This document shows, piece after piece, positions 45,784 through 56,590 of a stretch of 64,000 bases of DNA. The position numbers were made by a program, and so were the translations under genes. Below the pieces are notes generated by a model, which saw nothing but the letters and a program-made list of their open reading frames with translations, did no database searches and was not told where the DNA came from. Source of the DNA: Liquidambar formosana (taxonomy: Eukaryota; Streptophyta; Magnoliopsida; Saxifragales; Altingiaceae). The DNA is taken from contig CM077827.1 of the NCBI GenBank assembly GCA_039720395.1, positions 25,518,416 through 25,582,415 on the forward strand, in the 5' to 3' direction. Position 1 is the first letter of the stretch; every line of letters begins with the position of its first letter.

Positions 45784-46509
45784 ATCTGACTGGTTGGTAG
45801 AATCAATCTTCACTAAGCGCCCTTGCTGGTCGCGGATCCAAGCCAGTACGTCCTCTCACTCCTCTACGAAAGGGAACAATCAGTCTCTCATCCTAAGGGT
45901 ATGTCCTAGGCTTCCATATTTGTCTCAATGACTTCACGCCATATATACTCAATTAGTCCCTTTTAATCCAATCACCTTTGCAAGGGTCATGGGCGAAAGG
46001 TACGTATTAAGGATATAGGGTGCAAAGGTCCTCTATTAATTTTTCCGTTAAGCACATCACAAACACGGTCATGATATCATTACAAATAATGTGGGTGCAT
46101 AAGGGTGAAACCATAGTGTCCTGCAAGTCTGTCTATATGGACTAATGATAAGGGTAGGCTAGGGTCCTTCACTTGCTTGAGCAATCTTTATACCTAACCA
46201 CATGTGGCATCAGGAACGCCGCGTGGGTCCAGCAGTACGTGATTAACTCATTTAATATACCCAAGGGCAAGCCCAAGGGTACTTGGCAAGAGAGGTTGAG
46301 AGCTTTCGCCCCAACTCATGGAATCAGGAAAACCAAGGTTGAGGCTAGGCCCGTCAGTGGCAAGGGACATCGATCCTAACATGCAAGAGTTTGCGCACAC
46401 AATGCAATAAATGAAAGCACACAATCAAGCGGATGCAATGTGATTGATTTTAATTAAACAAAAGAAATTAACTTAGCCCAATCAAATTGTATAGAGTCTA
46501 GCCCACAAA
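45784..46509 (-). other. Leader between PBS and gag (element C)
   Basis: Homologous to B's leader. No coding feature is supported. Confidence 0.55.
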
Positions 46510-46527
46510 TCCCCAGCGGAATCGCCA
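46510..46527 (-). other. Primer-binding site (element C)
   Basis: TGGCGATTCCGCTGGGGA on the minus strand, two bases different from the B and D sites (C to T, A to G). It starts 4 bp from the LTR end. Confidence 0.78.
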
Positions 46528-48700
46528 AGTCTGTGAACCCCAGAAATTGTTAAGGCCCACAGGAGGGTTTAAAAGTCGCCAATCTGTGGACCCAGGAAAA
46601 GAGGGCCCACGAATGGGTTTGGAAAAAGAAAGGAGTCGCCACCTTATTTTTTAAAGGAAACAAGGAAAACCCTAAAAACAGTTTTGTTTTAGGAAAACAA
46701 AAGATTGACTCCATATTTAAAAATGGGAAGGCAAATGATCTTTTGGAAACCAGAGAATTCGGGGATTCGGAGGCTAAGTTACGATATGGGAAGGTTCTAG
46801 GCAAAGCCTATAGGCACCCATATCGCCCTAAACGGTCTCTTAATTTAATTGGGCTAAATCAAAGTCTTAATCACACATAAATCAACAGTTATCATCACAA
46901 GACAGCATGCATATCATTCATTCATTCATCCATATAATCATGTAAATCAAAGAAAAAAACAGAAAAAAGAAGGAGGGGGAGAAAACCTAGGATACTTAGT
47001 ATCCTAGGGCGGACTTGAACCTCACAAGGAGCGCCTACGTACCATGTATGGAAATACATGGATCAAAGTCCACGTAGTTCGAAAAGGAATAGGGTTATAA
47101 CCTAATCAAGGCCTATGGTAAACCCTAAGTTTCCTTTTAAGTAAAACATGGTAAGTTTCCAAAATAAATGATTCTCAAAAGATTTTTGGTAAAATATGGA
47201 ATTTTGATAAAAGATGGAAACTTTGATTTAAAAGGTATCTTTTATTGAAAGGAAACTATAGAATCTACCATACCCCTCTATTAGGAAACAACCCTAGGGG
47301 GGGAGAAAGGGGAAGTTTCAAAGGAAGGAAAGAAAGGTGAATTGGGGCACCCTCACACCCTACTTACCTTAAGCAAAAGCAACCTGTCGAAGTAACCACC
47401 CTATTGCATAGGGTAATTACCTTATTTGTAAGATTTCATCTCACAATAGCCAAAATAACCACCCCACATTGGTGGGGTAGTTGCACCTGTTGTACCTGTC
47501 AAAGCACCTGCAATTTCCATGCAAAACATACCAAAAATACCAACCAAGCAAGCTAGATTCCAAATCAAGCCATTATCATGCCCAAACATGGGCTAACACA
47601 TGCTCAAAATATCCTATCAAGGACAAATAACAGATCTGGACAGAATTGAAATAAGGCTTAAAATCAACCACAAGTCATGCAACAACATGAATCATAAGCT
47701 AACTGAAGCCCTAATTCAACCCTACATGCAATGACATGCAAAAAACCCTAAAATCAACTACTATGAATGCAGAAAAATGTCATAGCTATCAAATATGCAG
47801 CACATATATGTCAACTAGGAAGAAAACACCAGAAAAAAATCCTAAGCTATCATGCTATATGCAACTTTCCTAATACAAGGATGAATGAAACCCTAGAATC
47901 ACAATTGTGCTCAAAATCACATAAAATAACCCTAAATCATGCAAAGCCCATCATAGACATCATGCTAATCATGCATATTAATCAATAGAAGCATTCACAC
48001 ATGAGAAAAATACAAGCTTGCACATGAAATATAGCTATTCTAAACATAAACTCAATTTCAGCACTAAGGAAACCCTAGAATCCCAAACATGCAGTGAATC
48101 ACATGGAACATCATCCTAGCATACTAAACAGCCCATAAATATTATCCTAATCATGCATACATTCCAATGGAAGCAACAAAACACAATAAAAACATAAGCT
48201 CTAATATACCAAAGAGTTATTTCATGCAGAAAACCATTTTAAGCACCTAAGAAACCCTAAAGTCCCAAACATGCAGTAAATCACATGGAATAACATCCTA
48301 GCATACTAAACAGCCCACAAATATGATCCTAAACATGCATGGAAGCAACAAGACATGATAAAAACACAAACTTTGATATGCAATCATCCTATTCTATGCA
48401 AAAACCCTAACTTTAAAAGAGAGAAGAGGAGGAAGGGGGGAATACCTAGGGTGAAGTATCCTTTTGCTGCTGTAGGGAGTCCTCCTTCTCTTGTGTACTG
48501 CTGGGAGTTCCTTCCTTCAAGCCTTCAAGCAATGCTCCAGCCCTCCTCCAAGCTTACTCTCACACTCTCTCACTCAAAGTATAGGTTAAACTACCCTAAG
48601 GATGGCTGCCATAGCCTCCAAGTCTCACACATGCCTCACACTTCAGAATTTTCTCTCCCAGTGGCCTCAAAGTGTCTCCTATTGCTGAAGTATAAGGGGG

Positions 48701-48709
48701 TATTTATAG
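48701..48709 (-). promoter_or_regulatory. LTR TATA box (C 5' LTR)
   Basis: CTATAAATA on the minus strand. This is the active-position promoter for element C RNA. Confidence 0.75.
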
Positions 48710-48895
48710 GGATTGAGGGAAAACCCTCAATGGTTGGGATTAAAACCCTAGGGATTGATCCAAGGGCTCTTAGAGATTCCCTTGGGGCTCAAGTAGGTCA
48801 AAAAGGGCTGAAATTAGGGTTAAATGGCGGCCAAAGGCGAGCAAATCCGAGAAAATAGGATGGGAGCCGCGTCAAGGCTCAAAATAGGAAAGTGG

Positions 48896-48975
48896 CTCGG
48901 GTGACCACCTGGGGCTGGGCGGCTAGCAGCCTGGGCCCAGGCGGCTAGCCGCCCAGGCCTGGGTGGTCACCCGAG
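48896..48975. promoter_or_regulatory. GC-rich dyad element, copy 6 (C 5' LTR)
   Basis: Same sequence as the 3' LTR copy, in U3 about 190 bp upstream of the TATA box. Confidence 0.8.
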
Positions 48976-49683
48976 GCCATGTCAGCTTCAGCCCAAATTT
49001 GACCCCTTCGGCTTCCAAATGTGTTTCAGGGCCCAAATGAACTCCGATTTTGACGAAACGAAAGCCAAAACGACCGTGTTTCGAAGGGGAATGTAATTTG
49101 AGTCACTTGAGGGAAAGAAACCCTAGCCACGGCTGCATGGTTGGGCCCTACAAAGGTGGTTAACCGCTATGCCTCACCATCGCTTAGCTTAGGTATGCAC
49201 ATAGGATCGCACCGAATGCTTTCCAATTCGAAATTCAACCTCCCTAAACACATTTGGGGATGAAATTAAGACCAATCAAGGTCAAATGAGTAGTCATAGA
49301 GTGAAAATCATGAGCCAATTCGAGCTAACCCGAAGTAGGTCTTTTAGCCAACTTGAGCCTTGCTGAGCCATTCTAATCCCGAACCTCCAATTCATCGAAT
49401 TGGTCCCACAAATACCTCAAATACAACCATATGAACTCCAATTGGCAACTTGGAGATCATTTCAAGGTCAAATGGAAAGTTTGTGATCAAAAAGACAATT
49501 ATGCCCCTCAAGTCACAAAAGTTCTTATTAACCCTCAAGATTAACTCCAAATTGAACCAAAATTCATACACACCATCCTTAGGACCCTAGAAACTCAATG
49601 CAAAAGACTAGACTCAAAAAAGGAAACAAAAAGACACATGCAATGACAAACCCTAGCTAAGGTGACAAAAATGGGGTGTGACA

Positions 49684-49688
49684 GACAG
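49684..49688. repeat. Target-site duplication of element C, right copy
   Basis: GACAG, matching 19259-19263. Element B coding resumes at 49689 in frame. Confidence 0.95.
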
Positions 49689-50980
49689 ACCGTGTTGAAA
49701 CTGTTGAATCAGATATAAGTGCCTATTGACACATCCCCCGAGGGATTGGTACATTTGGTGAATCCAACTCCCAAGAACTCAACCATCGTGTTCACCGATG
49801 TAGACCTACCTAAAAGCGGGCTGAGCCATTCTCAAGCTCTCTATGTGACCGTTGACACTATGGGGAAGAGGGTTCCCACCGTTCTTATCGACAATGGGTC
49901 CGCACTGAATGTATGTCCTCTCCGAACTGCCACTGTTTTGGGTTTGGGACCCACTGATTTCACGCCATCCGGGCAGACCGTAAGAGCTTATGACAACACC
50001 CGCCGAGAAGTAATAGGGGTAGTTACTTTGCCTCTTATCATGGGACCCACTGAATTTAGGGTGGAATTCCAAGTGTTGGATGTGCCGTCATGTTTCAACT
50101 TGCTGTTGGGCCGACCTTGGATCCATCCTGCTGGGGCTGTGCCATCTTTACTCCATCAAAAGGTGAAGTTTCCTTATGAAGGAGCCATAGTAACACTTCA
50201 AGGGGACTATGAATTGAAACTCGCAGGTGTGCCTATATGTGAGATACAACCTGAATCAGCACCGCTATCTGGGTTTGACTATGTCCAATGCATTGAAAAA
50301 GAGCTCGAAAAGGGTGAATTAATACCCTTGGACTTTTGCCCCCATGGCAACTTGCACGTCGGTGAAATAATGAGAAAGATGAGTTTCTTTCCAGGCATGG
50401 GGCTAGGGCGTCGCCAACAAGGGATCCCTACGTCTATTCAAAGCCGTGTCACCTCATACACCTTCGGGCTAGGATATGAGCCCTCTAGAAATGATCATGC
50501 GGAAATGCTGAAGAAGAACAAAGAGAAAGTAAGAGCCAAAGCCGAGGGAAAGGTGCCAGACCTGAAGATCTCGCCATATCGACCTACTTTGAATGGTTAC
50601 TTCGTCAAAGAAGGGGATGACTTTCTATATTGCGGGTTTCCAGAGCCCACCTTTGACCAAGCTACCAAGATCCGAGTTCCGGGTTTTGAAATCTTCTTCA
50701 CCGAATGGTATCCAATCACAGCTGAAATGGTGGATGATGATGCCATCAATGATGAGTTCTGGGAAAAGAAAGAGGAGGACTGGGCAGAGAACCTTGATGC
50801 AGGGGCTATGACTGAAATGTTCCAAGACATGATCCTCATCATGGAAGACTCGACCATTGAAGAACTCCAGGGTTCGTCCATTAGCCATGCTACCTTGCCA
50901 CTCCTGAATTGGTACCTTGAATGTGGTGTCGTTGCGGAGATCCATGAAGAAGAAGACCTTGGCCTACCTGATAGCAGCTT
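49684..50980 (+). pseudogene. Protease, G-patch and linker (element B, continued)
   Basis: Continuation of the gag frame that stops at 19263. An in-frame TAA at 49716-49718, where C has Gln, precedes the protease. After it the frame is open: protease DNGSALN and NLLLGRPW, G-patch (MSFFPGMGLGRRQQG ... GLGYEPS), NGYFVKEGDDF and the acidic linker ending DSSL. It lacks the linker duplication seen in C. Even without C this copy could not make uninterrupted Gag-Pol. Confidence 0.88.
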
Positions 50981-51151
50981 GTAGGTGTCTTAGTTTAGTA
51001 ATATTTCCCTAATTCAATAAGATGTATCTACTTTACTCACTTTGTGGAGTCATAGTATTGATACAGATTTGTTTGTTTTCCTTCTTTCTTTTGTGTGTCA
51101 TTCCCATTATTCCTAGTCAATAAAGTGTGCTTTCTTTCTCTATATATGCAG
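50981..51151 (+). other. Predicted intron between protease and RT exons (element B)
   Basis: 171 bp, donor GTAGGT across the stop codon and acceptor TATATGCAG after a pyrimidine tract. Phase is preserved on removal. It contains AATAAA at 51119-51124 followed by GTGTG. Confidence 0.75.
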
Positions 51152-54100
51152 TGTCTCTTTTCTCTCCTCTATGGATATTTATGGCATGGATATAGATCCT
51201 AGGAACGATGTCCCCCCGGAGCTCGTTGAGCAAAGGAAAAGGGGCGTCACCGAACCTAATATGGATGAATTGGAATCCATCAACTTAGGGACGAATGAAT
51301 TGCCAAGAATAGTTAAAATTGGGAAAACCCTCTCCCCCGTTGAAAAAGAAAAGATGATCTCCCTCTTGAAAGCCAACATTATGGCTTTTGCATGGTCTTA
51401 TGAAGACATGCCTGGCATCGACCCCGATATTGTGCAACACTATATCCCCACTAATTCCCTAAAGAAGCCGGTAAAGCAGAAACTCAGAAGATTAAAACCA
51501 GAATGGGCTCTAAAAGTAAAAGAAGAGGTAACTAAACAACTAGACGCGGGTTTCCTCCAAGTTGTGGAGTACCCCGAGTGGCTGTCGAATATAGTGCCTG
51601 TGCCTAAAAAAGATGGGAAAGTAAGGATGTGTGTCGATTTCCGAGATCTCAACGCCGCGAGCCCTAAGGATGACTTTCCTTTACCCCATATCGACATGTT
51701 GGTGGATAGCACAGTGGGACATGCACTCCTCTCCTTTATGGACGGATTCTCTGGATATAACCAGATAAAGATGGCGCCTCAAGACATGGAGAAAACAGCC
51801 TTTATCACGCAATGGGGAACGTACTGTTACAAGGTAATGCCTTTTGGCTTAAGAAACGCTGGGGCTACTTACCAAAGAGCAGCTACGACCTTATTGCATG
51901 ATATGATCCATAAGGAAGTCGAGGTTTATGTCGATGATATGATCGTAAAGTCCGTGGATAGAGAAGGGCATTTCAAGGCACTAGAGAAATTCCTAGAGCG
52001 AGCAAAAAAGTACAATCTCCGTCTCAACCCACAGAAGTGCGCTTTTGGTGTCACTGCAGGCAAGTTATTGGGGTTTATGATCACTCAGAGAGGTATCGAA
52101 GTGGACCCAGGGAAGATAAAAGCTATTGTGGAGATGGAGCCGCCTAGCACTGAGAAGCAGATCCGGGGTTTTCGGGGAAGAGTTCAATACATAAGCCAAT
52201 TCATTGCCAACTTAACCATGGTTTGCGAACCAATCTTCAAATTGCTTAAGAAAGGTGTGCCAAAAGTATGGAACGAAGAATGCCAAGAGGCTTTTGAGAC
52301 CATTAAGAGATACTTGAGCAATCCTCCAATCTTAGTTCCCCCACGGCAAGGTGCGCCGCTTTTGTTATACTTAACGGTCACCGAAACCGCGACGGGGGCT
52401 ATGTTAGCTCAATATCTCGAAGGGTCTACAAAGGAGAATGCCATCTATTACTTAAGCAAGAAAATGACAGACTATGAAGTGAAGTACAATGCAATTGAAA
52501 AGGCTTGTGTGGCACTAGTATGGGCGACGTAGAAACTCCGACACTACATGATGTCCTTCGAAGTGTTCTTGATAAGTCGTATGGACCCGTTGAAGTACCT
52601 GGTAGAAAGGCCGGTATTGTCATTCAGAACTGCTCGATGGTCAATTCTCCTCAACGTGAATCAGAAGTCTATCAAGGGAAGCGTCATCGCAGACTACCTA
52701 GCCAGCTGTCCGGTGTCATCATCCGCTCCGTTCAACGATCAATTCCCAGATGAGGACGTGCTAGAGATTGGTAGAAAAACTTGGAGAGTATACTTCGATG
52801 GGGCAGCCAATAAGAAGGGTTATGGGATAGGAGTCCTGCTGGTCTCACCCGAAGAGGCATTTACACCGTTGGCGGTCAAGTTGGGGTTCGAAGCCACCAA
52901 CAACATTGCTGAGTATGAGGCCTGTATCCTAGCACTGGAAGCGGCACTTGAATTGGGGATCAAAGAATTAGAAGTGTTCGGGGACTCGGCGCTAATCATT
53001 TGTCAGATAAAAGGGGAATGGAAAACTCGAGATGACAAGCTGTTACCCTACCATGCCTACCTGGAAGCTCTAACCAAGGAGTTCTCAGAGATAGAATTTA
53101 ACTACCTTTCAAGGAACAAGAACCAGTTCGCCGATGCCTTGGCGACCCTAGCATCCATGGTGGAGATACCTGAAGAGGGAAAGGTGAAGCCGTTGGTGAT
53201 AGAATGCCGAGACAAGCCTGTGTACTGTTGTGCAATCCGAGGAGGAGAGGTAAATGATGGCCGTCCGTGGTTCCATGACATAAAGAAGTTCATTGAAGAA
53301 AGGGAATACCCAGAAGGAGCATCTCGTATCGATAGAAAAACCCTAAGGCGGTTGGCGAGTCACTATGTACTTTGTGGAGGAAAGCTATATCGGAGATCAT
53401 ACGACGGGATCCACCTGCTGTGTGTCACCGAGGAGGAAGCCGAGCATCTGATTAAAGAAATCCATGAAGGGACAGGGGCTCCGCATATGAATGGCTATAT
53501 GTTAGCTAAGAAAATCATGAGGTTAAGCTATTATTGGTCCACCATGGAAAGAGACTGCCACGCACATGTCAAGAAGTGCCACAAATGCCAATTGTTCGCC
53601 AGTGGACAACATTTGCCTTCTATGCCTTTAACAAGTATGTCGTCACCTTGGCCATTCGCAGTATGGGGGATAGATATCATCAGACAGATCAAGCCAAAGG
53701 CGTCAAATGGGCATGAATCATCCTGGTTGCCATCAACTACTTCACTAAATGGGTGGAAGCAGCATCCTTCAAGACCTTGTATTCCAAGAAAGTAGCACAG
53801 TTCATACAGCACAGCATCATCTATCGATATGGGGTACCGCATGAAGTTATCTCAGACAATGGCCAGCACTTTCAGAAAGAAACCCATGAGCTCTTGCAAA
53901 AGTACGGCATAGCCCACCATCTGTCGTCACCATACCGTCCTCAGACTAATGGAGCGGTGGAAGCAGCTAACAAGAACATCAAGAAGATACTACAGAAGAC
54001 TGCGGACTCACACACAGACTGGCATGAGAAGTTGCCATTGGCTCTATGGGGTTACAGAACATCAATAAGATCGTCAACAGGGGCTACCCCTTATTCTCTA

Positions 54101-54511
54101 GTTTATGGAATGGAGGCCGTGTTGCCAGTTGAATTGGAAGTTCCTTCACTAAGAGTTGCCGTGGAGAGCCAGATAACAGAAGTGGACTGGGTTAAGAGCC
54201 GCTATGATGAGTTAGCTTTGCTGGATGAAAGGCGTTTAAGGGCGCTGTATCATGTTCAGGGGTATCAACGGAGAGTTGCCAGAGCATTCAACAAGCATGT
54301 CAAAGATCGAGGTCTAAAGAAAGGGGATGTAGTGCTGAAAGAAATCAGAGCTCCAGTGTTCGATCCGCGGGGAAAATTCAAGCCAAGTTGGGGTGGACCA
54401 TACATTATCAAAGAGATATTGCCAGCAGGGGCTGTTCGCTTCATGGATTTAGATGGAATTGAGTTCGCTCGTCCAACTAATTTGGATCAATTGAAGAAAT
54501 ATCATGTTTGA
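51152..54511 (+). pseudogene. pol exon 2: RT, dual RNase H, integrase (element B, broken)
   Basis: Same domain order as C. Breaks: TAG at 52530-52532 within the RNase H (WAT-stop-KLRHYMM; A has Gln), a small in-frame deletion near 52655 that removes part of NEFDIKYL, and a one-base loss near 53718 after the GIDII motif that shifts the frame. The rest of integrase (SDNG, VEAANKN, GGPYIIKEI) is open in the second frame to 54511. The segment IDIIGQI reads IDIIRQI. The copy is inactive. Confidence 0.92.
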
Positions 54512-54836
54512 AGCCTGCTAGGTTGAAAACCCGTAAGGGCGGCCTAGGCAAAAGTTAAGGCATAAGAACTACGTAAGACCTGATTCTCCATTCAAAAACA
54601 AAAAACAAAAAAAAAAAAAAACAAAAAAACAAAAAAAAAAGAAGAAAAAAAAACCATGGAGATACGTAGGCAACCCATAAAGTTACCTTGGGTGCGGTCT
54701 AAATCAAACAAGAAAATCCCAAGTTTGATTTATTATTGGCAATTTATTCAAAACTAAAATTGATTGACATAGCAATTCATTGGTATTAAGTAAAAGAACT
54801 ATAAATATGCCATAAATATCCTATTCTATTGAGTCT
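54512..54836 (+). other. Post-pol spacer with A-rich tract (element B)
   Basis: A-rich run at about 54592-54652 between AACTACGTAAGACCTGATTC and GATACGTAGGCAACCC. No gene is present. Confidence 0.75.
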
Positions 54837-56123
54837 TCAGTTTTTCTTGGGCTTCTTTGCAGCTCGCTCCTCAGCTTTCTTCTTCTCTCTTTCATGTCTT
54901 CTTTTCTTCCTCAAGTCATGTTCATAAGCTGTTGTCACTGCTTCCATAATATCTTCTCTGCAAGATCCAAGTTCGTTGTTCTTGATAAGTCCAAAAATCC
55001 TTTCTCTTCGAGTAGTCTCTCTCTCACCTAAATTGCTTTTCAACCATTCCTTATACTCGGGGCTCATCATATATGGACCATCAGTATTCGTAACTTGGGT
55101 TAGTATCAACTTGCTAGGCCATCGGTCCTTCGCCCAAGTCACTACAGAAAGACCCGCAGGCACCACAGGATAGTCACCTTTCAAGGAAGTGGGTATGGTT
55201 TGCATGGCGCCCATCTGACGCAGAACCCTTGAAGGCCAATAGAAGGAAGTAGACCTCAGTCCTATGAGTCTCACCATGGCGCATCCAGAAGTCCGCAGAA
55301 GCACCTGGTCACTGCAGCCCCATATGAATACAAACCACTTGACACTCCTCCAAGAAAGGGTTTGGAAGTAACCTAGCCAATCTCTCAATGAAAATTGCCC
55401 AGGTAGTTCAATGCGGCGAAGGCAGTAATGCTGGGGCTTATATGGTGTAATGGCAACTGGTGACAAGAAATTCAGTCTTTCAAGCAACCACATTTGCAGT
55501 AGAATGGGGCTACCTCCTAAAGGAACCTTTGGGTCCTCATGAGTTTTATCCAAACCATTCAGGGTTTCAGCTAGCACCATGGGAATCAAGTTATGGCCCT
55601 TGGAAAGGAGAGGAATCAAGTCACAGATTTGAACGGGAACATGTGGAGTACCAGTGGAAATAAGAAAACGACCAATGAGGCAAAAGGCAAGAGCATGCTT
55701 AATAAGAAAGGTAAAATTCAGAATACCTTTACTATCACAAGCTAAAAAAGAGATTGCCAATTTCATCAAGTCTACCATATGGTCCTTTACAAACGTAGAG
55801 GCATATTGTGAGTGAATCCCAAGTAGATTGGAGAAAGAAGTAAGAAAGCTTGGGCGAGGAGTAGGGAGAATGAAAGGACCTACCGTTGAAACTCCATACA
55901 ATGCACAGAATTCCTCCATGGTTGGGCACAGTTCTTCATAGTTGAAGCGGAACACATGAACTTGAGGATCCCAAAAATATGTAGCAGCAGTCAAGAGGTT
56001 CGTTTCAAGCCTCACATGCCTCAAGGAGAGCAATGGATCCAAGCCAAAGCACTTGAACTCAGATTTTGCTTCAGCACTCATAACTCTCAAAAACCCTCCT
56101 AAAAATTTGTCTAGAGCCTCCAT
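54837..56123 (-). CDS. Antisense DUF7745-like protein, 428 aa, intact (element B)
   Basis: Open from ATG 56123 to a stop at 54837, the same length as the A and C copies. Motifs: ATYFWDP, HVFRFNYEELCPTMEEF, RFLISTGT, LAETLNGLD, SPILLQMWLLERL, MGAMQTIP and a basic tail (DLRKKRRHEREKKK). It is intact although B's pol carries two breaks, which may reflect chance or constraint. The usual PMD partner gene is missing from B: upstream there is only the dyad and the 3' array. Function unknown. Confidence 0.82.
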   Translation of the reverse strand: MEALDKFLGGFLRVMSAEAKSEFKCFGLDPLLSLRHVRLETNLLTAATYFWDPQVHVFRFNYEELCPTMEEFCALYGVSTVGPFILPTPRPSFLTSFSNLLGIHSQYASTFVKDHMVDLMKLAISFLACDSKGILNFTFLIKHALAFCLIGRFLISTGTPHVPVQICDLIPLLSKGHNLIPMVLAETLNGLDKTHEDPKVPLGGSPILLQMWLLERLNFLSPVAITPYKPQHYCLRRIELPGQFSLRDWLGYFQTLSWRSVKWFVFIWGCSDQVLLRTSGCAMVRLIGLRSTSFYWPSRVLRQMGAMQTIPTSLKGDYPVVPAGLSVVTWAKDRWPSKLILTQVTNTDGPYMMSPEYKEWLKSNLGERETTRRERIFGLIKNNELGSCREDIMEAVTTAYEHDLRKKRRHEREKKKAEERAAKKPKKN

Positions 56124-56171
56124 AATTTCTAATGAATGAATACAAGTAGGTTTAGGAACCTCTTGGATGTG

Positions 56172-56179
56172 TTTTTATA
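56172..56179 (-). promoter_or_regulatory. TATA box of antisense DUF7745-like gene (B)
   Basis: TATAAAAA on the minus strand, 49 bp before the ATG. Confidence 0.65.
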
Positions 56180-56268
56180 GGGAAAAGGTCACAAATCCAA
56201 GTTCAAATAGGAAAAAACCCATCAGAATAGGAAGTTTCCTATTCAAAGTGGGATTTCCGCTTCGGGCT

Positions 56269-56321
56269 CGGGTAACCACCCAGGCCTGGGCGGCTAGCCT
56301 CCCGAGGCCTGGTGGTCACCC
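56269..56321. promoter_or_regulatory. GC-rich dyad element, copy 7, shortened (upstream of B DUF7745-like gene)
   Basis: The outer arms GGGTAACCACC and GGTGGTCACCC remain. One inner arm is lost, leaving GGGCGGCTAGCC. It lies 90 bp upstream of the TATA box. Confidence 0.7.
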
Positions 56322-56590
56322 AAGCCACTTTGTTTTGGTTTTGCTTCTCGCTTTGTCTCGCCTTGACGCGTGATCAAACCTCCTTCCAAATGAGATATTC
56401 AACACTTTTTGATCTTAAAATCAATCAAATTCCATCTTGAAATCGATTCCTTGAATTGATTTTATGTTCAAAAGGGTTGAATATATTTCCCCTGTGTCAT
56501 GCCAACTCAAGTGACAATGTGTTAAGTCACTTTCATCTTGCACCATGCTTGTTCTATCTTGATAAATTGATCATATATCCTCATTTCAAA
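56322..56590. other. Spacer before the B array
   Basis: Non-coding. I see nothing beyond scattered GAATATA words that lead into the array. Confidence 0.5.

Larger units (their letters stand above)
19264..49683 (-). mobile_element. Element C: near-complete Tat/Ogre-type retrotransposon with antisense cassette
   Basis: This element sits on the minus strand and is about 20.7 kb without the copia insertion. In its own order it has: 5' LTR 49683-46532, PBS, leader, gag-protease, intron, pol, post-pol spacer, two genes on the opposite strand, stem-loop array, purine tract, and 3' LTR 32112-19264. The two LTRs differ at only about four positions that I could find over about 3.15 kb, so insertion was recent. 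The length and the internal intron fit Ogre, but there is no ORF upstream of gag. Confidence 0.93.
46532..49683 (-). repeat. Element C 5' LTR (3.15 kb)
   Basis: TGTGAACCCC to GGTGTGACA on the plus strand. It is nearly identical to the copia-split 3' LTR; differences seen near 46688, 46818, 47336 and 47830. It contains a TATA box at 48701-48709 and a dyad at 48896-48975. It also shows the intact target site for the copia insertion near 47803. Confidence 0.93.
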
